A stretch of 64,000 bases of DNA from the NCBI GenBank assembly GCA_963693085.1, contig OY856409.1, positions 664,545,591-664,609,590 on the forward strand, read 5' to 3'. Origin of the DNA: Alisma plantago-aquatica (taxonomy: Eukaryota > Streptophyta > Magnoliopsida > Alismatales > Alismataceae). A model generated the notes under the pieces. The model made no database searches and had not been told where the DNA came from. It was given only the letters and a program-made list of their open reading frames with translations. The position numbers and the translations under genes are program-made. Each line of letters starts with the position of its first letter. The first letter of the stretch is position 1. Of this stretch, positions 47,135-61,445 are shown piece by piece.

Positions 47135-50100
47135 TGTAAGGACCCTGACCTCCATTTTGGGCTTATCCTGTTTGCTTTGCCTAACCCTGGTGTTTAGTTG
47201 TTTTCTAATTACCTTTAGTGGTGATTAGGGTTTGCTTGTGCTTTGTTGAGAAGGTGGTATTGCCCATGGACAAGTGTCCCTAGGTGGGCGATACATTGCG
47301 TTGGTTTCTCCTCCACCCTCTTCTATATATGTATCTCCTTTCTCTTGCTAAGGATCCCTTTAGTTCCTTAGTTTCCCCTCTTCCTTGGTGAACGACACAT
47401 CTCCTTCGCAACCTTGGTGGCCGATACCCTTGGAGGATCTAAGCTTGGTGGTCGATCCTTCTCTTTGGAGTCTTCTTCTTCTTCTTCCTCTTGAGGTGGC
47501 CGAAGGTGTTGCTTGGTGCTAGGAGCTTGGAGCTTGCTTAAGGCGGGTTACATAACTTCTAACCCTAACTATACTACCTTCTTTTATGTTGCATGTTCAC
47601 ATATGATCATGATCATCCATGCATGTTGTTAGATATGCTTCTTGCTTAGTTGTATCTTTGATCTTGTTGGATATATGATCTTATTGCTATAATGGATGTG
47701 TTGGATGTGCTTTGATCTTGGTGGTCGAACCCTATGTGTAGAGCTTCTTGGGCAAAATCCCTTTCTCTCCTTTGGTCTTGCGAAGTGAGTTCGGCCCTAG
47801 TGATGTAGGCAACACCCCTCTCTCTTGGTTGTTGAGAGGTGAGTCTATACTCTAGTTGCTTGAGCAACACTCTTCTTTCACCTTGGATTTGAGAGGTGAG
47901 CCTTGGTTGAGTGTTGACCTAGTAGTGGTTGAGATCTTGGCCAATATGGAAATGATCCATCATGTTGCCCGATTGGTGGTGGAGGTTGTGCAAAACCCCT
48001 CTCTCTTGGTTGTTGATAGGTGAGCCAATCCCCTTGATCTTTTAGGGTTTTGATGATGGTGATCTTGAGGTTGATGATGACCTTGTCGGGATGAGCTTGG
48101 TGCCTTGCATGCCACACCTTGTAGTAGTGCTGCCCGACACTCCTTGTTTTGAGTTTTTATCTTGGCTGACATTATGAGTTGAGGATATGGCTCTCTTGAT
48201 CTTGTGGTGACCTTGGGTGGTATGCCTTAACTGATATGATCCTTGTATCCTTGCACGATACCCTCTTCTAGAGTTGTCTTGGTCGATATGCTTTGTTAAG
48301 TTCTGTTAACCTTGTTGCCAGACATGGTGCCTTAGTGGCCACCTTGCCCATGGACGATAGGGTGTCTTGGATGACACGATGTCTTGTACGATATGGTGTG
48401 CTAGTTGGGCATTAGGGTTTGGTCTTAGGCGCCATGTTGCTGGTCGATATGACCCTTAGCTGATGAAGTATTGTGGGCTGCCCGACATGAAACCCTAACC
48501 CTAGATGGGTGATAGAGTTCTTGGTCGTTGGGTAGTTGTGATGCCCGACACATCCCTTAGCACCTGGCCGCATGACATAGTTCTTGAACCAGTTTGCATG
48601 ATACCCTGGGTGTTGGTCTGCTCGTCACCCTCTATGCATAAGTGCATGACATGATGATGGCCGATATGGCGGCATAACACCTTAGGGTTGGATGCCCTAG
48701 TCGATAGAGCCTTGGTGAGAGTAGTTATCCTACCTGATACTACCTATAGTGAGGGTTGCCCTACCCATCACATTTCTAGTGAGGGTGGCAGGCACCTTTG
48801 GTGAAGGTTATGACCAACCCGGAAAACCTAGCTAGTGATCCTTTATCATGTAATCACATCTTTGTTTCTAATGAAATATGGAAAATGGTTTGTAAACCAA
48901 TGACATGTTTGATGCTTAAAGATAACACCAAATAAAGATGATATGATGTTAGTTATGTTTAAGAGCTTAGATGGACACCCATGATATGATAGCAATAATG
49001 TAATTGATACAGTATGCCACACATAGTCTTGATCATGATATGTGTAACTGTAAACCCTAATGACATGATAATCAGTAAAGCTCTATGTCTGGTGATTTTA
49101 AGTTATCTCTCTTGCTGCATATACTAACCATGCAGGTGTATAAGATGAATTCATAGCCAGGTAAGAGCTATGAGGCATATGTGTTTGAATAACACCGTAT
49201 CATGATGATAACTCTTGTGGATGAAATAACATGCATCACCAGTATGATAAGATAGGTCTGATGACCTGGTAAAGGCTGATTGCCTAATTGAGATGTTATC
49301 CTCTAATGATGAGATAAGGGATTGTGATCCCAGGATGTTGATGCAGGATGTTGATGCCTTGAGAGGCAGTAGCAATCTGTGAGGAGGGATTGAGATCCCA
49401 TGATGATGTGACAATGATAGTGTTAATATAGCTCAATGATGTTTATGTTTTACAACTTGGTTGCCTCAACAATCCACTTAAAATATGTTAATTAATTATA
49501 ATGGAACATATCATGTAGTTTGCCCTGGCCATAGATCCATCATCATCAGGAGGTGGTGATGGTGAAACAGGTTCTCCTGTGGGTTAACCTAGATGCATAT
49601 ATTGTTGAATATGTATGGGTTTCTCCTAGCTTGAAAATAGGAGGATTTGAGTGCAACTACAGTTGCAGACTCAGGATATATGGAACATGGTGAACAGGCC
49701 CATGGCTCAGGATATGTGATAGAGCATGAATTTGTTCATGGCTCAGAGCACGGTGAATAGGCCCATGGATCAAAGTTTACTAGCGCCGAGACCTGTACCA
49801 AGGCGGGCTAGGGTTATGGGTAGCTTGTGGAGTTGATCCTATGGCTAAGGCCACTTAAGCATGAGACTGCGGTCCTGCTTTTGTTCTCGTGCACTGACTA
49901 CGAGGTGGAGAGGTCGTGGAGTCCGGCTCTTCCATAGACCTTGTATGGTATCAGTTATGGGCTTTGTAGCCGATGGTTGGATTTGAGTGGTATGACTCAC
50001 TTTCTCAGGGCATAAAAATTTGTAATCTAGCTAAATAGTATTTATTGCTTAAGTACAAAATACAGAACATTGGTTGAGGCCTTGCTTGTGTAGGTAATCT

Positions 50101-50848
50101 TGATATACTATGTAGTTACTTATACATTCCTTATGTTTTGTGATAAGATCTTTTAAATCTTATCTTGTCAATCATGTTCCATAAAGAAATATCAGGTTAT
50201 ATGCCTCCCAGATATTTTGGTAAGTTGGATAATACAATAAGTTCTGCTCAGTATGCTGCTCATATTATCTGCTTATGTCAGTCATCTATTTTACATGCTT
50301 TAGCTTTCTGGGGTTTTATAGTTTCGGCGGGGATTTATGTTTCTCGCTGGGACTGTGTGTCTCACCCCGCCAGTTTACAACCTTTTTAGGTGGTCGCGCT
50401 AGACGTGGTGGTGGTCGCGAGGTTGAGGCCGAGCAGCAAGAGGAAGAGCAGTAGAAGGTAAGAGATGGACATGCTGCTGTTTTGGTGTTTTGTAGTAGAG
50501 TCCTAGAGTCATCCCTATACTCTCAGGTCCTCAGAGGTGTTTGAAAATGTTTTATGATGTATGGCTGATATAGTTTGTATATCCTGCTGCTGGCTTTACG
50601 TGGCCCATTATGTATGTATAAACAGGTGATGAACTCTAGTGCTGACAGTACAGCTGGTTCCGATAAGCTGTGGACATATATCAGGCGTAATATTTATATA
50701 ACATGTTTCTCTGTAGGATCTGGATGCAAAAGTTCTCTTATGTATGCTTTCCGCAAATGGTATTAATTAACCCGTGTTTTTCAGTAATATGTGGTTCCAC
50801 ACGTTTTCACGTGTCATCTCGCTGTCTGTGTGATGGCGGGGTGTCACA
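47135..50848 (+). repeat. Gypsy 3' LTR (3714 bp)
   Basis: Begins TGTAAGGACCCTGA and ends GGGGTGTCACA. No clear polypurine tract precedes it (only AGAGGTTTATGG), which is odd for a mobilised copy. Confidence 0.92.
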
Positions 50849-50853
50849 AAAAT

Positions 50854-52253
50854 GGTCATCTGGACTATTTTTATTTTGAATCGTTAGAGACATGTGAATC
50901 TTATTTGTTGGGGAAGATGACTAAGACCCCTTTCACCAACAACAATGAAAGGGCTTGTGATCTATTAGGACTCATACATACTGATGTATGTGGACCTTTT
51001 AGAATAGATTCTAGAGGTGGGCTCAAGTACTTCATTACCTTCACTGATAACTTCAGTAGGTATGGCTATGCCTATTTAATGAAACATAAGTCAAAAGCTC
51101 TTGAAAAGTTCAAGGAGTTTATGAATGAAGTACAGAACCAACTTGGTAAAAGTATTAAGGTACTTCGTTCTGATTGAGGTGGAGAATATTTAAACTAGGA
51201 TTTTGAGGACCTTCTTAGAACCCATGGGATTGTATTCCAATGGACTCCGCTTGGAACACCTCAACATAATGGTGTATTAGAAATAAGGAATCACACATTA
51301 GTGGATATGGTGCGATCGACGATGAATTTAGCTGAGCTTCCAACTATCTTATGGGGGTATGCTCTACATACTGCCACATTTACACTAAACTGAGTACCAT
51401 CTAAATCGATTCAAAAGACACCATATGAGATATGGATTGGGAAGCATCCCAATATGTCTTTTATGCGGATTTGGGTATGTGAAGCTTATGTTAGCAAGAT
51501 GCTTTCTGAGAAGCTTGGTCCTAAATCTAACAAATGTTACTTTGTTGGATGTCCTAAGGAAATTAAAGGATATTACTTTTACTCTGTATCTGACAAGAAA
51601 GTGTTTGTTGCCAGAGATGTTGTATTCCTAGAAAAGAAACTCATTTCTAAAGGAAAAATTGGGCGGCAAGTAGAACTCGAAGAGGTTCGAGACCAACAAG
51701 AAAATATTAAACCAGTAGATGAACAAGAGGAACCTAAAGATTCACAAAGTGTTGTGGAATCTCAATTTCCTTAGGTAACATAAGAACCTCGTATATCTAA
51801 TAGGACACACCTTGAACATGAAAGATTTGGATAACTTATGACTCAGGATGGTAGTGAATTGGTCATAGATGATGATGTACTAACCTATAAAATTCTATAG
51901 AGGAACCAGAGTCTGAGAAGTGGCTTGAGGCCATGAGATTTGAGATGGAATCCATGTATACCGACAAAGTATGGGCTTTGGTGGATCCACCTGAAGGGGT
52001 AAAACCCATAGGGTGCAAGTGGGTCTTCAAGAAGAAGATCGACATGGATGGAAAAGTTCAAATCTATAAGGTTAGATTGGTTGCAAAGGGTTTCAGACAT
52101 GTTCAAGGTGTTGACTATGACGAAACATTTTCTCTAGTGGCCATGGTTAAATCCATCAGGATCATGCTTACTATTGCAACTTATCATGACTATGAGATTT
52201 GGCAAATGAATGTTAAAACCACATTCCTTAATAGGAAACTTGTGGAGGATGTG
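50854..52253 (+). pseudogene. Copia integrase and start of RT
   Basis: Continues the GAG-pre-integrase reading: CESYLLGKMTKTPF, then the integrase core with LIHTDVCGPF (first Asp), VLRSD followed by a TGA (second Asp, about 51175) and NGVLEIRNHT (Glu, about 51275). RT begins AMRFEMESMYTDKVWALVDP, CKWVFKKK and VRLVAKGF. The first catalytic Asp of QMDVKT is Asn here (QMNVKTTFLN, about 52205). It ends at EDVC, cut by the LTR at 52254. Confidence 0.87.
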
Positions 52254-55006
52254 TGTAACGACCCTGCTTTTCGGTAACCCCCAATTAAGGGAGACCAAGA
52301 GGTCAGAGGCGTTATCCCAATAGATGATTAGTTGTTTTGCATATAATCAACAATAATTAATAAATTCTGCAACAACTAAGCTTTAAATGGAATAAAAACT
52401 TTTCTTTTCTCATACCTTGCAAAATATAAGAGTTGGGAACTTTACTCAAATAAGATCTATCTATCTACAATCCTACGATTCTTTATTCAACTTTATTCCA
52501 TCAATGTCACTTTATAGGAATATCCATTTTCTTGATAACCTAAAACGTCGACAAACAAAATGACGGTCTGTATAACGAGTTATACTGGTATTTGGGGGAA
52601 CCAATAATCTTGCATTTAATCGTAACAAGTAATTATGATTTAAAAATAAACTTTACATTTTAAACATGACTACTCAATCCTTACATACCCTAGCCTCTGT
52701 GCTATCCCTACAGTGGACATGAATACTACCTCTCATATGGTAGATCTCAACTAACCCCCATGATCCTACCTTACAGGTAGATCAATACTTTGGGTCGTGG
52801 AATCGTATGGTCCTATCCAAGGGTAGAACAACACATCGACTCATGATAACCTGATGATCCTACCTCACAGGTAGACCATGTACTAGGTCATCTATCTCAT
52901 CATCAGAGCTATAGAGGAGGACCAGGATCTGAGCTAGTCATGCATGTATAATTACGGTGATAGCCATAGTCAGTTTATAGTTGCATGAAATAAATGTCAA
53001 CCAAGAAGTTAATTTCAAGCAGCCGGTAAAACTTCATAAATCACCGTGAAACTAGAGCGATTATCCATAAGCGTGACCACATACCTATCTTAAAGATCTC
53101 AAAGAAGCAATATTTCCAAATCAACTAGATGTCCAATCAAGGTAAGCAACCAAATCAAGCAACCCTTGATCCTGAAAACATGTATAGCACCTAGTTGTTA
53201 CCATCACATCCCAGAAAATTCCTTATTGTCTTGGGACACCTTTCTAAGGTTTCTAAGCCTCATTAATATGTATTAGGTTTCCTTAGATCAATTTCTCAAA
53301 CTTTACGTCAACAAACCGTAAAATAGCTTTTCTACTAAAAAAACCCTAATTGCTCCAACTATCCACATTAAGGTTCTTTCTTATTCAAATGAACTTTAAA
53401 ACATCATATCTATGTTTTATTCATGGATTTGTACAATTAAAACCATTAAAAGTCAGCATCACCTAAATTAGGATTTATAAGCCCATTAATGCATATTCAT
53501 GTACATGGAACCCTAAATCAAGCCATTATGTGTAAAGATAATCTTTTTAGATCTAATTCTTCATTTTATCAATAAAAGGTTAATATTTTCTCAAAATATT
53601 CAAATAACATCATTGGATCTAACTATCATCAAATCTAAGAGTTTTACATCAATCAAATCATTAAAGATGCTATCTTTATATCCTTTTTGAATTCCAAGAA
53701 GAATCAGGCTTCCATTATATTTTTACTGGATTCCTTGCATTTTTCTGATCAACTTTCATAAATAACCTGTATTGATTTGAGTTAAATATCATAAGTTGTG
53801 ATTTTCACAAAATAAATAGTTAAAGACCAATCAAAAGATGCCACGTGTACCTTTTCTTCCTTTTTTAACTTTGCTTTTCCTTCTTCTTTGGCTCGCGGAT
53901 CCTCCTCTGGATCCGGCTCCTGCCTAACCCGGTCGACCCGTTCTCAGCGTTCTCATCTCTACGCAGACATCACGCTCAGCCTGCGACTGCCGCCTGGGTG
54001 GTTCCCGGCGAGCATAGCCTGCCCAGGTTTCCCTCTCCTCTCTGGCTGCCGACCGCAGCCGTCGCAGACCCGAAAGTGAACACCGGCAGGGACAAGGAGG
54101 CTCCAGACCCTCCGCCTATCGTTGGTCCATGTCCCCTGTTTGCCCGTCACCCTCCTCCTCGCGCGACGGGGTTCTGTTCCACGCGACCCCTGTCGCAGAG
54201 CGGCCGATGGAGCGGCGACCGGATTCTTGCGTTTTCTTCTCCACGCATCTACTGAGCGCCCGTCTCCGCCCTTCGTCTTCACGAGCAGCACAACAGGCTG
54301 GGTACCATCACCTCGTCTGCAGCCTGGGCGCCACTGCCTCGTCTGCCTGAATCCGCAGAGTACGGCAGCACTGCTGCCCTGTCTATCTAACTCGGAAACA
54401 TCAGAAGGAAGGACCCAGTTCATCGTCTCTCACCACCCTCATCTTGCTTCACAGACGATGGTTTGGCAACGAGTGGCACCGCCTTCTTCTAGCGGTGTGA
54501 GGACACTGCACGGCTGTCCACGAACTCAACCTGCGGCCGCAGTTCACCAACTCCGGGCTTCCTAGCTCTTCTCTTACGGAGCCAAGGAACCCTGCGAGTT
54601 CCTCGGGAGGCCCTGCTCCTCGAATGTAGCCAACCGTTCTCGGTGACATCAGATGTGCGACCCGCTACCGTGGACGATGGGCAGTAGTTCAACCTGTTCG
54701 GGGAACAACCACAGAGAGGCACACATCTGATCATAGCGATGGCATGTCTGTCGATGGGACGAGGGCTTCGGTTCTTATCCCTATATATACATCTCTTAGG
54801 AGAACCGTAATGGTCTCCACGATAAGAGAAAAAGGAGGGGAAAGGTGGAAGACTACCATCTATTTCCTCTTTAGTGCACAAGGCAAAACGATGGTTTCCC
54901 GAAAAATCTCTAAGTTTCCTTGTATTTTCCTATTCTATCATTTCCTTGCCATGCCCATGATGGCTATTCTAAAGTATTTTTTTTATTTATCTCTTTCTTA
55001 CTGTTA
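52254..55006 (-). repeat. Minus-strand gypsy LTR, same family as 10319-20986, incomplete
   Basis: Plus strand begins TGTAACGACCC. 52254-52310 is the reverse complement of 20930-20986, and similarity is also clear around 52540 versus 20680 (the GACAAACAAAATG region). A minus-strand TATATATAGGGATA promoter is at about 54780. The promoter-proximal part is GC-rich (53880-54760) and holds several overlapping open frames that I do not believe are genes. The upstream U3 end appears to be missing. Confidence 0.68.
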
Positions 55007-55122
55007 TTTGGAGTAACGTAGGGCCTTTAATTGCACCCCGGGATTTTCGCCTTGAGTCGAACCCGGGTCTCTTCATTTGGGACTTACCGAGCCGCACCAC
55101 TTGGGCTACTCTCCGCCCCCTT
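55007..55122 (-). mobile_element. tRNA-derived SINE-like block
   Basis: Minus-strand A box TAGCCCAAGTGG (55097-55108) and B box GGGTTCGACTC (55054-55064). The head shares GTGGT-CGGC-CGGT, ATGAAG-GACC and GGGTTCGA with the SINE at 28463. The tail differs. No convincing target duplication. Confidence 0.55.
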
Positions 55123-55149
55123 AAAGATGCCTTATTTGATTTCTTCTTA

Positions 55150-57163
55150 TTCTTATAATCATATTGGACTCACTTAGAGTGGTTGCCCGACACACCTAGG
55201 GTTAACTCGATACTCTAGGTTGAAACCCTAATCGATACCTTGTGTGGTGTTTAAGGTACACCATGTTGATGGTAGGGTCACATGGTACGATGTGATACCC
55301 TATGGAGTTGTACGAATGACGATGAGAGATATGTTTCCATATCCCATAACATACCTTATGATGATGATGATGAAAGTGATGATCTAAGGATGGTTGTTGA
55401 CCCAACCTTGTATACCCTAATTGAGTACAGAGAAACCCTAAACCTAAGATGTAATGTAATTGGCATGAATTCTATGAAATGGTGGTGTTAATGATGTGTT
55501 GCTTTTATTTGTTAAATGTTTCTAACCATGCAGGAAACACTAGTTGATGTACATAGACAGGTATGAGATATGGTGGTTATGATCCATTTGAATGGGCCTT
55601 GTGAGGCATAAAGTGTTGTTGACACTCTTGAAAGAGGAATAGATGGTCTTATGACCTAATGATGGCTGATGTCTTGCATAACGATTTCCTCAATGATGAG
55701 AGGAGGGGTTGTCACCCCAAGATATGTAGTCCTTGTGATGGACACATGTTGAAAGATAGGAAGGAAGTGATGATGTGATGAGATCACACCTTACATGTTT
55801 CAATATGTTCTGGTGATGTGTCATGCCCTTATTCATGTAGAATTTGCTTAGAGGTTGTACATTGTAACTTGATTGATGCTGAAAGATGCTTAAATAACCT
55901 AATTAATCAAGTGAAACTTAATTCTATAAGTTTTCCTGGTGCCATAGATCCATTCAGTGTCAACACTTGCTGAATGGTGAATTGCGTTTAACTCGAAACA
56001 CATATTATTGAATATGTGGGGTGCAAGTTGAGGTATCTCCTTGTGTCCTGAATGTATATGTAACACAGGATTGACCATGATACATACCCAGAAGAGTATG
56101 TCTTTGGACCGTATCTCCATGAAATGTAACACAAGATTGGCTGCATGCCATACTTGGAAGAGTATGGCTATAGTCGTAACTCACTAGAGCCGTGACCTGT
56201 ACCAAGGTGGGCTAAATCTGCACAACTAGACTATATGTCATTGGAAGCAATTGACTTATGATGTCACTACATGTTTACTTGTACTGACCGAGGAAGGTGA
56301 GGTCATGGATTCCAGATCTTCCATTAGACCTTGTATGGTACTGATTCTGACTCATCAAGTGGTTGGTTGGATTTGGGTGGTATGCCTCAAATCCTCAGGG
56401 CATAATAAAATGTATAATCAGTTGTGTAGTATACTTGTGTAGGATCAAAATACAAAAATATTGGATGAGGCCTTGCTTGATCTTTATACAATATTGTTGC
56501 TAGGAAATATACATGTTTTTCATATTCCTTTTAAATTTTTAAGATGTTTCATAAATTCAACAATAATTTCCCTTCCTATAATGAATACTTGCTTCACATA
56601 GTTGTAATTATATTTCTACTTAGTTTATCTTATCTGTGATAATAATAGAGTTGGTGGTGAGTTATATGTCCCGCTGAGATTTAGAATCTCACCCCGTGGG
56701 TTTCTCAAACCCTTTTTAGGTGGACGAGCATGAAGAGGTAGAGGTCATGCAATAGAGGTTGAGCAGCAGCAAGAGGAGTAGTAGCTGACAAGGTTGAAAG
56801 TTTTGATGGATATCTTTTGTTGATAGAGTCCTAGAGTCGTCCCTGTACACTCGGGTCTTTGGGAACGTTTTGTAGATGTGTCACGAACATGCTTTCTTTA
56901 TATGACTGGCTTGTATATCTATTATGTATAGATGAGATAGAATCATGTATATATATATTCTAGAATAGTTCTTCGATAACATGTTAGTAGCATGCCTTCT
57001 ATATGCTTTGAGGCATGAAAGGACTTACATGTAAAGGTTCTTACTATTTAGCAATTTTATGAAATGGTTTTAATTTTTAGTGTTTTGTAGTAATCTGTTC
57101 GCTAATCTTTCTTCTGTGGTTTTTTTTTGAGTAATCTCACTTTGTGTGGCGCGAGGCGTCACA
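55150..57163 (+). repeat. Partial plus-strand gypsy LTR related to 40808-44520
   Basis: Shares landmarks in order with the 40808 LTR: GCCCGACACA, ACCTGTACCAAGG(C/T)GGGCTA, GTATGA/TCTCAGGGCATAA, TAGAGTCCTAGAGTC. It ends GAGGCGTCACA like GCGGGGTGTCACA. The first ~1.4 kb of the LTR is missing, so it is truncated at the left. Confidence 0.65.
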
Positions 57164-58748
57164 ATATGAAGAGAATTATCTAATACATGAGCTGGAATTG
57201 AATACAACCTTAGTATCTATAAAAACTTAAGATATCATTTCTTTTGGAGAGCCATGCCATGTGTTCACTAATTATAAGATATGAAAATACATATTTGCTA
57301 AAAAAAGATTAACATAAGGTAGTTAAGGTTTCTATAACTGATAAAAGACTATGATTTTATGATAGACTATTTCCTAGGGAAAACCAATATGGTTGAAGAT
57401 GATAGTAGTCAAAATTCACCCTCTACACCAAAAAATGTATTGTACCATATTGCATGTAAATAATATTCCTACTGTTGAGATTTAGGGATATGGATACATA
57501 TCTGAACATAGAAAAAGAAGGACTCCTAGCTCAACTACATGTAATACTATGATAGGAAACATATTGTAACAACAAAGTGTGGATCCCATGATATGAACGA
57601 TAATGAAGGAAATACAATAAAGAAAAAGATAAGTATTCCATTCTTCTAAAGAGAAACTTATTTTTTTCAAAGGGATATTGTGTACACCTAAAAAATAAAA
57701 TCTAAGGTAAATGATCTCAGCAAAAGCACACACATCCATGTATGCTTTCTCAACAAAGAAGTATGGAGAGGTATTTAAACTTGAAAGAACTTCAATGCTA
57801 GCCATTATGGAATGAATATTTGAATATGTAACTAGATGTGAAGTATGCTATCAAGTAAAAACAAAACATTACAAACAAAGATAGAACACACTAACACTTG
57901 CATGTTTCTTAATGGAAAAGAAACCATATGACTATGTTTTTTGTCTTTCTCACCAATCTCGATGACATGATCCTATTTGGTTTGTTGTGAATAGGATGAA
58001 TAAGGCAAGATAGTTCCTATTTATAATAAGAATTTTTCTTCAAACATCTAGAAGAAATATGTACATAATATATTGAGGGCACACGATTTCATATTATCTA
58101 TTATATCAGATTGTGGACCAATTTACATACTAGTTTAGAGTCAACTTCACAACTCTAGACATACTAAGTTGTTGTTCATTAAAGATTTCCATCCACAAAT
58201 AGATGGATATTCTTAAATATCAATAAGACTACTTACATGTATGCACAAATCTTGGCTTTTACAACCTTTTGGAATTTCGAACACAAATCTAAGCTTGATT
58301 GATTATGCATATAGTAATAGCTTCAATCAAGTTTTAGAATGATGCCATATAAATCATTTTATGGTTGGAAGTGTTGATTAGAAATATTTTTGTACAAGAT
58401 ATGAGAGAATTATTTGTTTGGATTTAATTAATTGCACAAAAACCAAAAACATTTTATTGACCAATCAAAAAATAATTGTTACATCATACATGCCAGAGAG
58501 CTATGCTAATACAAGGCATAGACCTTTAGGGTTTAAAGTGTGTGATTTTGTGTCCTTTAAGGTATCATCTAGAAATGGAGTGTTCTAGTTAGGTAAGAAG
58601 GATAAGATAACTCCTAGATAAATAATATCTTATCAAATAATAGAAATAATTTGGAAAATTCCATATTAGCAAGATTTGCAATGATAATTGCAGAACTTAC
58701 ATGATTTTATCCATCTGTCCATAATTAAGGAAATACATCCTAACATAG
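57164..58748 (+). pseudogene. Decayed Ty3/gypsy RNase H, integrase and C-terminal region
   Basis: NYLIHELEL...FGEPCHVFTNYK (57170-57285) matches the RNase H NYPTHDLEL...CxVFTDHKS pattern. IVSDCGPIY (about 58100) and FHPQIDGYS (about 58188) are the integrase core. RPLGFKVCDFVSFKVSSRNGVF then IHLSIIKEIHPNIV (58520-58745) correspond to the GDFVFLKVSP and FHVSMLRKY regions. Many stops and frameshifts; AT-enriched. Confidence 0.75.
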
Positions 58749-59738
58749 TGTTACACCCCGATCTCACAATTTCCTCAAATTATGAGATTAGGGCGTAAGA
58801 TAGGATTTATATTTAACACAAACAACACCCTTAACTTTTTCTTTTCTTAAAACTCTTGTTTCTTCGCATTGAACCACATAAAACATCTTAACAAGGGAAT
58901 CTGAACATTTCCTTTACTAATCAAACTTTAATAGTAAAGATACATGTATAAACATTCATGATGTCTCTCACACATTATGCACATGAAACTTGTAATTAGC
59001 ATACATATCAAAGAGGAACAATATTACACATTGTAATTACAACTCTCTCTCTAAACTCTTACTGAGGACCTAGAGTGACAAGGACCGACTGACTCAACTA
59101 ATCTCATACTTGACTCCTGTGGCAGGTCTACACTGATGCTCTGACCATCTTCAAGTCCACGCGGTTAACCCTGAAATGTTTGAGTAGAGGGGTGAGCCTA
59201 CTCGCTCAGTGAATGATTACTTCATGGAAACAGACTAATGCACTAATGTGATTACAGATATAATTTGAATAAACGATATGAAATTTAACAACAGTTAATA
59301 CTACACTGAGCAGTTCTAAAACAATATAATTGAAATAACAAAGAATGTAAATATTGCATCCAAAGAATAACTACAAGAAGACTATGCTTCTAGTCTTCCT
59401 TAACTCTTTCATTTATAAAGAACTCTGTGAACCTATATGATCATATTTTAGATTATGCCCTAAACATATGAAGTGTACTCTGCATATGAAGATCCACAGC
59501 AAGTTCATGCTATGGTCCCACCATACAAGACTTAGCGACACACCCGGGAAATGCTAAGTCTGACTGCTGTCCTGGTCTGCTACAGGACTCCCAGGCTCAC
59601 ACGGCCTCACTGCACTCTCAAAGAGTGTACTCTAGACTCCTCCTTAAACCTGAGCACACAGGCGGAGAGTCTCACAGGGTTACCTTCGTGACGCTGTACG
59701 AATGGTGTTATATAACCAAGTTTTCTTTCTTTTTCCCA

Positions 59739-59829
59739 GTGCCACCGTGACACACGCACGGATTATTGTTGAACACTGCTTTTCTGCCCTCGTGCCACCG
59801 TGACACACGCACGGATTATTGTTGAACAC
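59739..59829. repeat. Two-copy direct repeat inside the LTR
   Basis: A 38-bp unit starting GTGCCACCGTGACACACGCA occurs at 59739-59776 and again at 59792-59829, 53 bp apart, without change. Confidence 0.9.
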
Positions 59830-61445
59830 GAGTCACCGACCATCTAGACACACGCTAGTAGGTCGTTTCACCCCAAGGTGCAGACCTCACGAGGGGTTCT
59901 ACGGTGTTAGGGCACCTATGTCTATTAACTAGTTAACATATAAATATCATAGCTCAAGTATTCAACATATACCATGTCTCAGTAACATCCCTTTCTAGGG
60001 CATGTCATATCTCATTACCTGCAATTTACGAGATATGTATTGAAAATAAGAAGCCCTGCAATATGTAGATATCAACTCAGAGAGAATAAGCATATAAAAT
60101 TAAATGCACTAGAAACATACAATTCAACAATTAAGCATCACCACATCTCATATCGAGACCTTTCATATTACCATAGCATGATTCATTGAACACCCTATCC
60201 TTAGGGTTCCATTTGCCTTATTCATCCATCACATGCCAACACCCTACTCTTTAGGGTTTCATTTGCCTCATTCACTTATCACATGACTCTCATAAGAATT
60301 TCATAGGATATAAGCATCCACTAAAATAAAGATTGTTTCCAATAAATCATATATAATCAATATAGATATGGAACCATGGAAACTTAACTAAATTTAGGTT
60401 TTCCATATCATTCACTGCGATATCATGTATCCAGAATAAGATTCAATTAAGATAACCCATGAGGTACATCCTAACCACTTATAGGATTACTAGTCCTTTT
60501 CAATAAGGTTGAAATACTAGTGATGTCTCAATTAGGTTAAACCCTAATTACATCATTTGATATAAATCTGAAAAGCATTCTCACTGGGAAGTGTTGTATA
60601 CGTTTCTGATATGAATCTACCATTTAGGAATCATTCAAACAGAGAAGGAATCCATATCATATCAATTTGCAACAATCTTAAATCAAACGGACATTTCAGG
60701 ATTTAGAATCGCATGCTAAGTATTTAGGGATTTGGATGCTATAATCAAATTCGTGCATTAGAATGTTTGAAGGAAGAACCCACTCACCCTAAGGTGTGAA
60801 AACACCTCACAACTGCAGCTCAACTCAGGGAATCTCGAATTCCTATCAAATCTCTAGTAAATCTCCCAATTCTTCTTCCATTCAACTTGAGAACCTTGAA
60901 AATAGGGGATTATGAAGAAAGGGTGAGAAAAGAGGGAATTTCGACATCCTCTTGGATCAAATCAGAGCATGGACGGAAATCTTGACATGAGAGAGAAGAT
61001 TCACCATAAAAGTCTATGCAAAGGATCCAAACTTACTTGATTTCACCCTTCCTGGAATCGCAAAACCCTAATTCAGCAATTTCCCCCACTTTCTCCACTC
61101 AAGCCCTAATTCTCCCTCTCTCTCTAGGAGCTCATTTCTCTGGAATGAATGACGAAGAATGAGATCTGCTTGTGTGTGTGGTCGTTCATATAAGTCAATT
61201 GAGCTGCTTGGGTCAATTGCATATTGACCCAACACTTAACTTTAATTATATAGGCTGAATATTCAGTTATACAAAAGTTACTGTAATTCGTTTATTTCAG
61301 AGAACAAACATTCTCCAACAATTATGGGAATTTATCACGTTGTTTATAATTGGTCTATAAAGCTTCAGTTAAAATTTAAGATCATTTGGAGTTACCAATA
61401 AATAATTAAAAATAAAACAGTGCACTGCTATATTGCAGTCTGCAA

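Larger units (their letters stand above)
40808..50848 (+). mobile_element. Ty3/gypsy chromovirus deletion derivative inserted in copia
   Basis: 10,041 bp with two 3.7-kb LTRs and only 2.6 kb of interior. The 5-bp target duplication AAAAT is at 40803-40807 and 50849-50853. The copia reading (SILHKN then GHLDYF) joins across it, proving nested insertion. Interior: Gag with zinc knuckle, aspartic protease, start of RT, then directly the integrase C-terminus and chromodomain. Most of RT, RNase H and integrase are deleted. Confidence 0.92.

Noticed and set aside
53888..54881. Several overlapping GC-rich frames up to 154 aa, on both strands
   Set aside because: They lie in the promoter-proximal part of a minus-strand LTR, overlap in many frames and show no recognisable domain. 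A captured gene fragment remains possible but is not shown.
55007..55122. Functional tRNA gene on the minus strand
   Set aside because: A and B boxes are present, but I could not see a full acceptor stem or anticodon arm, and the head matches a SINE.
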